From contig DATAUH010000003.1 in assembly GCA_036268375.1 (NCBI GenBank), forward strand, positions 1 through 27,983: a stretch of DNA of 27,983 bases, written 5' to 3'. The DNA is from PALSA-243 sp036268375 (GTDB taxonomy: Bacteria > Acidobacteriota > Terriglobia > Bryobacterales > Bryobacteraceae). A program made the position numbers and the translations under genes. Positions 25,766-27,983 of this stretch are shown piece after piece. The notes under the pieces were generated by a model. The model had not been told where the DNA came from, did not search any database, and worked only from the letters and a program-made list of their open reading frames with translations. The first letter of the stretch is position 1. Every line of letters starts with the position of its first letter.

Positions 25766-26686
25766 TTTCGAAGGTGTTCCGTTGATCTGAAAGTCGTTCC
25801 CGGAGCCACGGTGTGTAGCGGCGGGAATGCCGAAAGAATTCGCTCACTCCCAAAGCCGCCGGCAAAGACGAGGCAGCGCGGAGGATGGTTCGACGCTAAA
25901 GCTCGTCTGGGATTCGAAAGGCTACCGTGACTCTTCGACTTTTGGCTCTCCGGGAATAGGGAAAATGGCCAATTGCGGAGGCTTGAAACTTACTATTCCT
26001 AGGTTTTCCGGCGTCGGGCCTGTGCCCTGTGCCAACGATTTTAGAAGGAAACCCAAGAAACGAAGCCTCTGGGGGGCTCGAACCACGTCTCGGTTTACAG
26101 TTGTGATCGATGAGAAGATCAGCGTAGCCCATTTGATGGAACCTTAATGCCGGTTTGGTATTCCGGATCACTGGTTTTCGAGCTGCACACCAATCCGAAG
26201 GTCTGCCGCTGATAACCGGGTGTCGGGACGTGACACTTGGCCGCCCGGTCCGGGGAGAAATGAAACGATAGGTTTCGGCCCGGCGGTGATGGAGCCTGCT
26301 CAAAGGCCGGTGAACATTGGCGACATTTACTTGCTAGGCACTCCGACCCTCGTCGGACCAGCAGACGCCAAATCACTGAAACCGAGAAAATTGGGGTCTT
26401 CAGATTCCTGCTCAGAGCCCGACTTTGGCGTAGAGATGCCCGATAATTCGATTTTTTACAAGGCTGTCGATCACCATCTTGCAACGAGTGTGACGACCTT
26501 AGCGATGTAAACTCGACCGGTTCGAGAATGTTCTTGTTCTTCCTTTCAGTCGGCTTCTCATCCGCCATTACGATCACGCTCGCGCGCCAGCTCCGCACCC
26601 GCCCCCGCAAAGGGTACCGCCGCGTTGCCGCGCAAGACAACCCAAATCGGCAATCGGCGAGAGTGACCGGGAAAAAGCAATCACGC
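25766..26686. other. 921-bp gene-poor region
   Basis: No gene is supported here. Open frames at 25827-26147 (+), 26220-26510 (+), 25896-26303 (-) and 26119-26757 (-) overlap one another. They have compositions rich in Arg, Ser, Cys and Pro with no recognisable motif, and no ribosome binding site. Base composition is less GC-rich than upstream. The stretch looks like decayed coding sequence or an old insertion, but its origin cannot be identified from the sequence alone. Confidence 0.6.
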
Positions 26687-27373
26687 CTACTGAACGTGTC
26701 CAAAGGTGGCGTACTGACCGCCGAAAGGCAACCACGACAACAGATTCTCCAGCGCACCGATTCGGCGATAGAGACTCTCGGGCAGGTAGAGAAAGTATTC
26801 CTGTCTCCTGACTTGGAATCCTGCTGCTTTTAAGAGGCGACGGGTTTCGGACGCTCTAAGGAGTATCGCGTTTTCATCAACTGGAGTGCGGCTTACGATC
26901 AATCGCGTCGCTGGATTCCAAGGATTATGCTCAATAATACAGAATATTCCATTGGGCTTCAAAACACGTTTGACTTCCAATGTAAGCGCCAGCCGCTCAG
27001 CCGGCGGTACGTGGTGGTAAACGCATACCGCCGATACAAAGTCGAACCGTTCATCTTCAAAGGGAATCTTTGCAGGATCATTTTGAACCCGGGTAAGTAT
27101 TCCATTAATACCTTGCATCATAGTTTCTGAAGGATCGACGCCCGCCGCTTCCACGAAGTCGTCTCGGAGCAAAGTAAGCAGTTCTCCTTTCCCGCAACCC
27201 AAGTCGAGGTATGTCCGCGCGTGGGCTCCTTTCGTAGCACAGTACTTGCGGATCAAATCCCGCTTGCGGCGATGAAAAAAGCCGCTCTCGCCAGCTGTGA
27301 AACGGTCTCGAATCGGGTCACGTAGTAACTCCTCATAAGAGGACGAGTAACGATCGAACTCCGGATTGGCCAT
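26687..27373 (-). CDS. Class I SAM-dependent methyltransferase
   Basis: This is a 228-residue cytosolic enzyme from ATG 27373. Motif I is YLDLGCGKGELL (55-66), an acidic strand-2 end follows in AAGVD (D80), IPFEDERFDFVSAV is motif II/III, and RVLKPNG (136-142) is the post-strand motif typical of Methyltransf_11/25. The C-terminal region (IIEHNPWNPATRLIVSRTP) resembles methyltransferases found in polysaccharide or lipid biosynthesis clusters, but no such cluster is adjacent, so the acceptor is unknown. An open frame extends to 27415, but that start nearly coincides with the predicted transcription start, so the internal ATG is preferred. Its GC content is lower than the upstream genes, consistent with transfer. 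Confidence 0.88.
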   Translation of the reverse strand: MANPEFDRYSSSYEELLRDPIRDRFTAGESGFFHRRKRDLIRKYCATKGAHARTYLDLGCGKGELLTLLRDDFVEAAGVDPSETMMQGINGILTRVQNDPAKIPFEDERFDFVSAVCVYHHVPPAERLALTLEVKRVLKPNGIFCIIEHNPWNPATRLIVSRTPVDENAILLRASETRRLLKAAGFQVRRQEYFLYLPESLYRRIGALENLLSWLPFGGQYATFGHVQ

Positions 27374-27420
27374 AATTGCAATTACGCTCAGCATCCCGAA
27401 AGACGCGTACTTCACAGTCT

Positions 27421-27449
27421 AATATATTGCGACTGATAACGCTTGACAG
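27421..27449 (-). promoter_or_regulatory. Predicted promoter of the methyltransferase gene
   Basis: Read on the minus strand, -35 CTGTCA (27444-27449) and -10 TATATT (27421-27426) are separated by 17 bp. The predicted start near 27414 gives a leader of about 40 nt to ATG 27373. Confidence 0.5.
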
Positions 27450-27713
27450 TTGCGCTCTGCCTTAATACGCCAAGTCACGCGCCCGTCGCGCACGGGTTAT
27501 CGGTTATGTTTGTTTAAGGATTAAGGATAGTTTTTGCTAAGAACAGCTTTGTATTTTGCAGTCTAATGGTACTAATGGTTTCGACGTTCCGGATTCTCTA
27601 GCCCTCGACGGCCCAATTACGTGGTACCGCGCAGGTTTCCACATAGATTCAACTAGCACTTGATATCTCGCAAATACCATGCGGTACGTTATAAGTTCGC
27701 GGGCAGGTCTAGG

Positions 27714-27983
27714 ATGCCTACCCCGAATAAATGGTACTTCCGCACGCTGGCGCAGCGGAATTTCCCTGGTGTGACGTCTGCTTTATTGTTACTTTGCCTT
27801 ACAGAGCGTTGGCTAGTTTGTGCGGCGCTCGGCCTGGGCGTTACCGCGAACGGCAGGCATCTCGCTCGTGAGAATTCGGTGACCTCGGGAACTCATATGA
27901 TAGAAACGGCCCCGTACGCAGCGTCTTCCTCAGGTGAAGGCACGCGATACCTGTTGACTCCCAGACCAAACCCGAAAAAACTT
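27714..27983 (+). CDS. Possible hypothetical protein, truncated by right window edge
   Basis: An ATG at 27714 opens a frame of 90 codons that continues past the window end. An AGGT at 27705-27708 offers a modest ribosome binding site. Residues about 19-45 are hydrophobic (VTSALLLLCLTERWLVCAALGL), suggesting a membrane segment or signal anchor, followed by a Ser/Thr/Pro-rich stretch. No family was recognised. Third-position GC is only moderately high, so this could be chance. The 293 bp between it and the promoter of the methyltransferase hold nothing I can name. Confidence 0.35.
   Translation, partial: MPTPNKWYFRTLAQRNFPGVTSALLLLCLTERWLVCAALGLGVTANGRHLARENSVTSGTHMIETAPYAASSSGEGTRYLLTPRPNPKKL

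Noticed and set aside
26060..26130. A tRNA-like 3' half on the minus strand (GGTTCGAGCC with CTGTAAA upstream)
   Set aside because: The T-stem has two mismatches and the putative anticodon stem does not pair; no acceptor or D arm could be found. At most it is a degenerate fragment.
26119..26757. 212-codon minus-strand frame as a gene
   Set aside because: It overlaps the end of the methyltransferase, has a Cys/Arg/Ser-rich composition without motifs, no ribosome binding site, and conflicts with other open frames in the same region.

Overview
The window is GC-rich, densely coding bacterial DNA, most likely from an Acidobacteriota of the Bryobacterales/Solibacter type. This assignment is an inference from gene content. 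The pointers are an orphan MacB/FtsX-type permease of the acidobacterial duplicated kind, an ECF sigma factor overlapping a Ser/Thr kinase with a helical C-terminal sensor, PEP-CTERM exported proteins, and a long MoxR/VWA locus. No tRNA, rRNA or CRISPR array was found.

Layout. (1) 1-1757, minus: 5'-complete but 3'-truncated secreted amidohydrolase. (2) 1972-15304, plus: seven-gene MoxR/VWA block. In order it encodes a membrane VWA protein with a central glutamine-amidotransferase-like region, a secreted caspase/C13-like protein with no cysteine, a secreted TPR-gluzincin metalloprotease, a MoxR AAA+ ATPase, a DUF58 protein, a BatA-like VWA membrane protein, and a 1285-residue membrane-anchored Gln/Gly-rich coiled-coil protein. 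Four of the six junctions are 4-bp start/stop overlaps (ATGA or GTGA). A 167-bp non-autonomous element with near-perfect terminal inverted repeats and a TTAA target duplication sits between the MoxR and DUF58 genes. (3) 15377-16744, plus: protoporphyrinogen/coproporphyrinogen oxidase. (4) 16769-19523, minus: sigma factor and kinase pair. (5) 19609-21721: two divergent PEP-CTERM proteins sharing a 415-bp intergenic region. (6) 21913-25765, plus: MFS exporter and ADOP-type permease. (7) 25766-27983: gene-poor, lower-GC segment with one methyltransferase and a possible CDS running off the right edge.

How the genes may work together. MoxR ATPases with DUF58 and VWA partners are generally thought to act as a chaperone or metal-insertion machine for envelope complexes. 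Here the same transcription unit supplies two predicted exported proteins of peptidase-like fold and a very large scaffold-like membrane protein. The locus therefore reads as one cell-envelope machine of unknown substrate. This is the best candidate in the window for an under-described system. The sigma-kinase, PEP-CTERM, MFS and ADOP genes look like ordinary acidobacterial accessory content.
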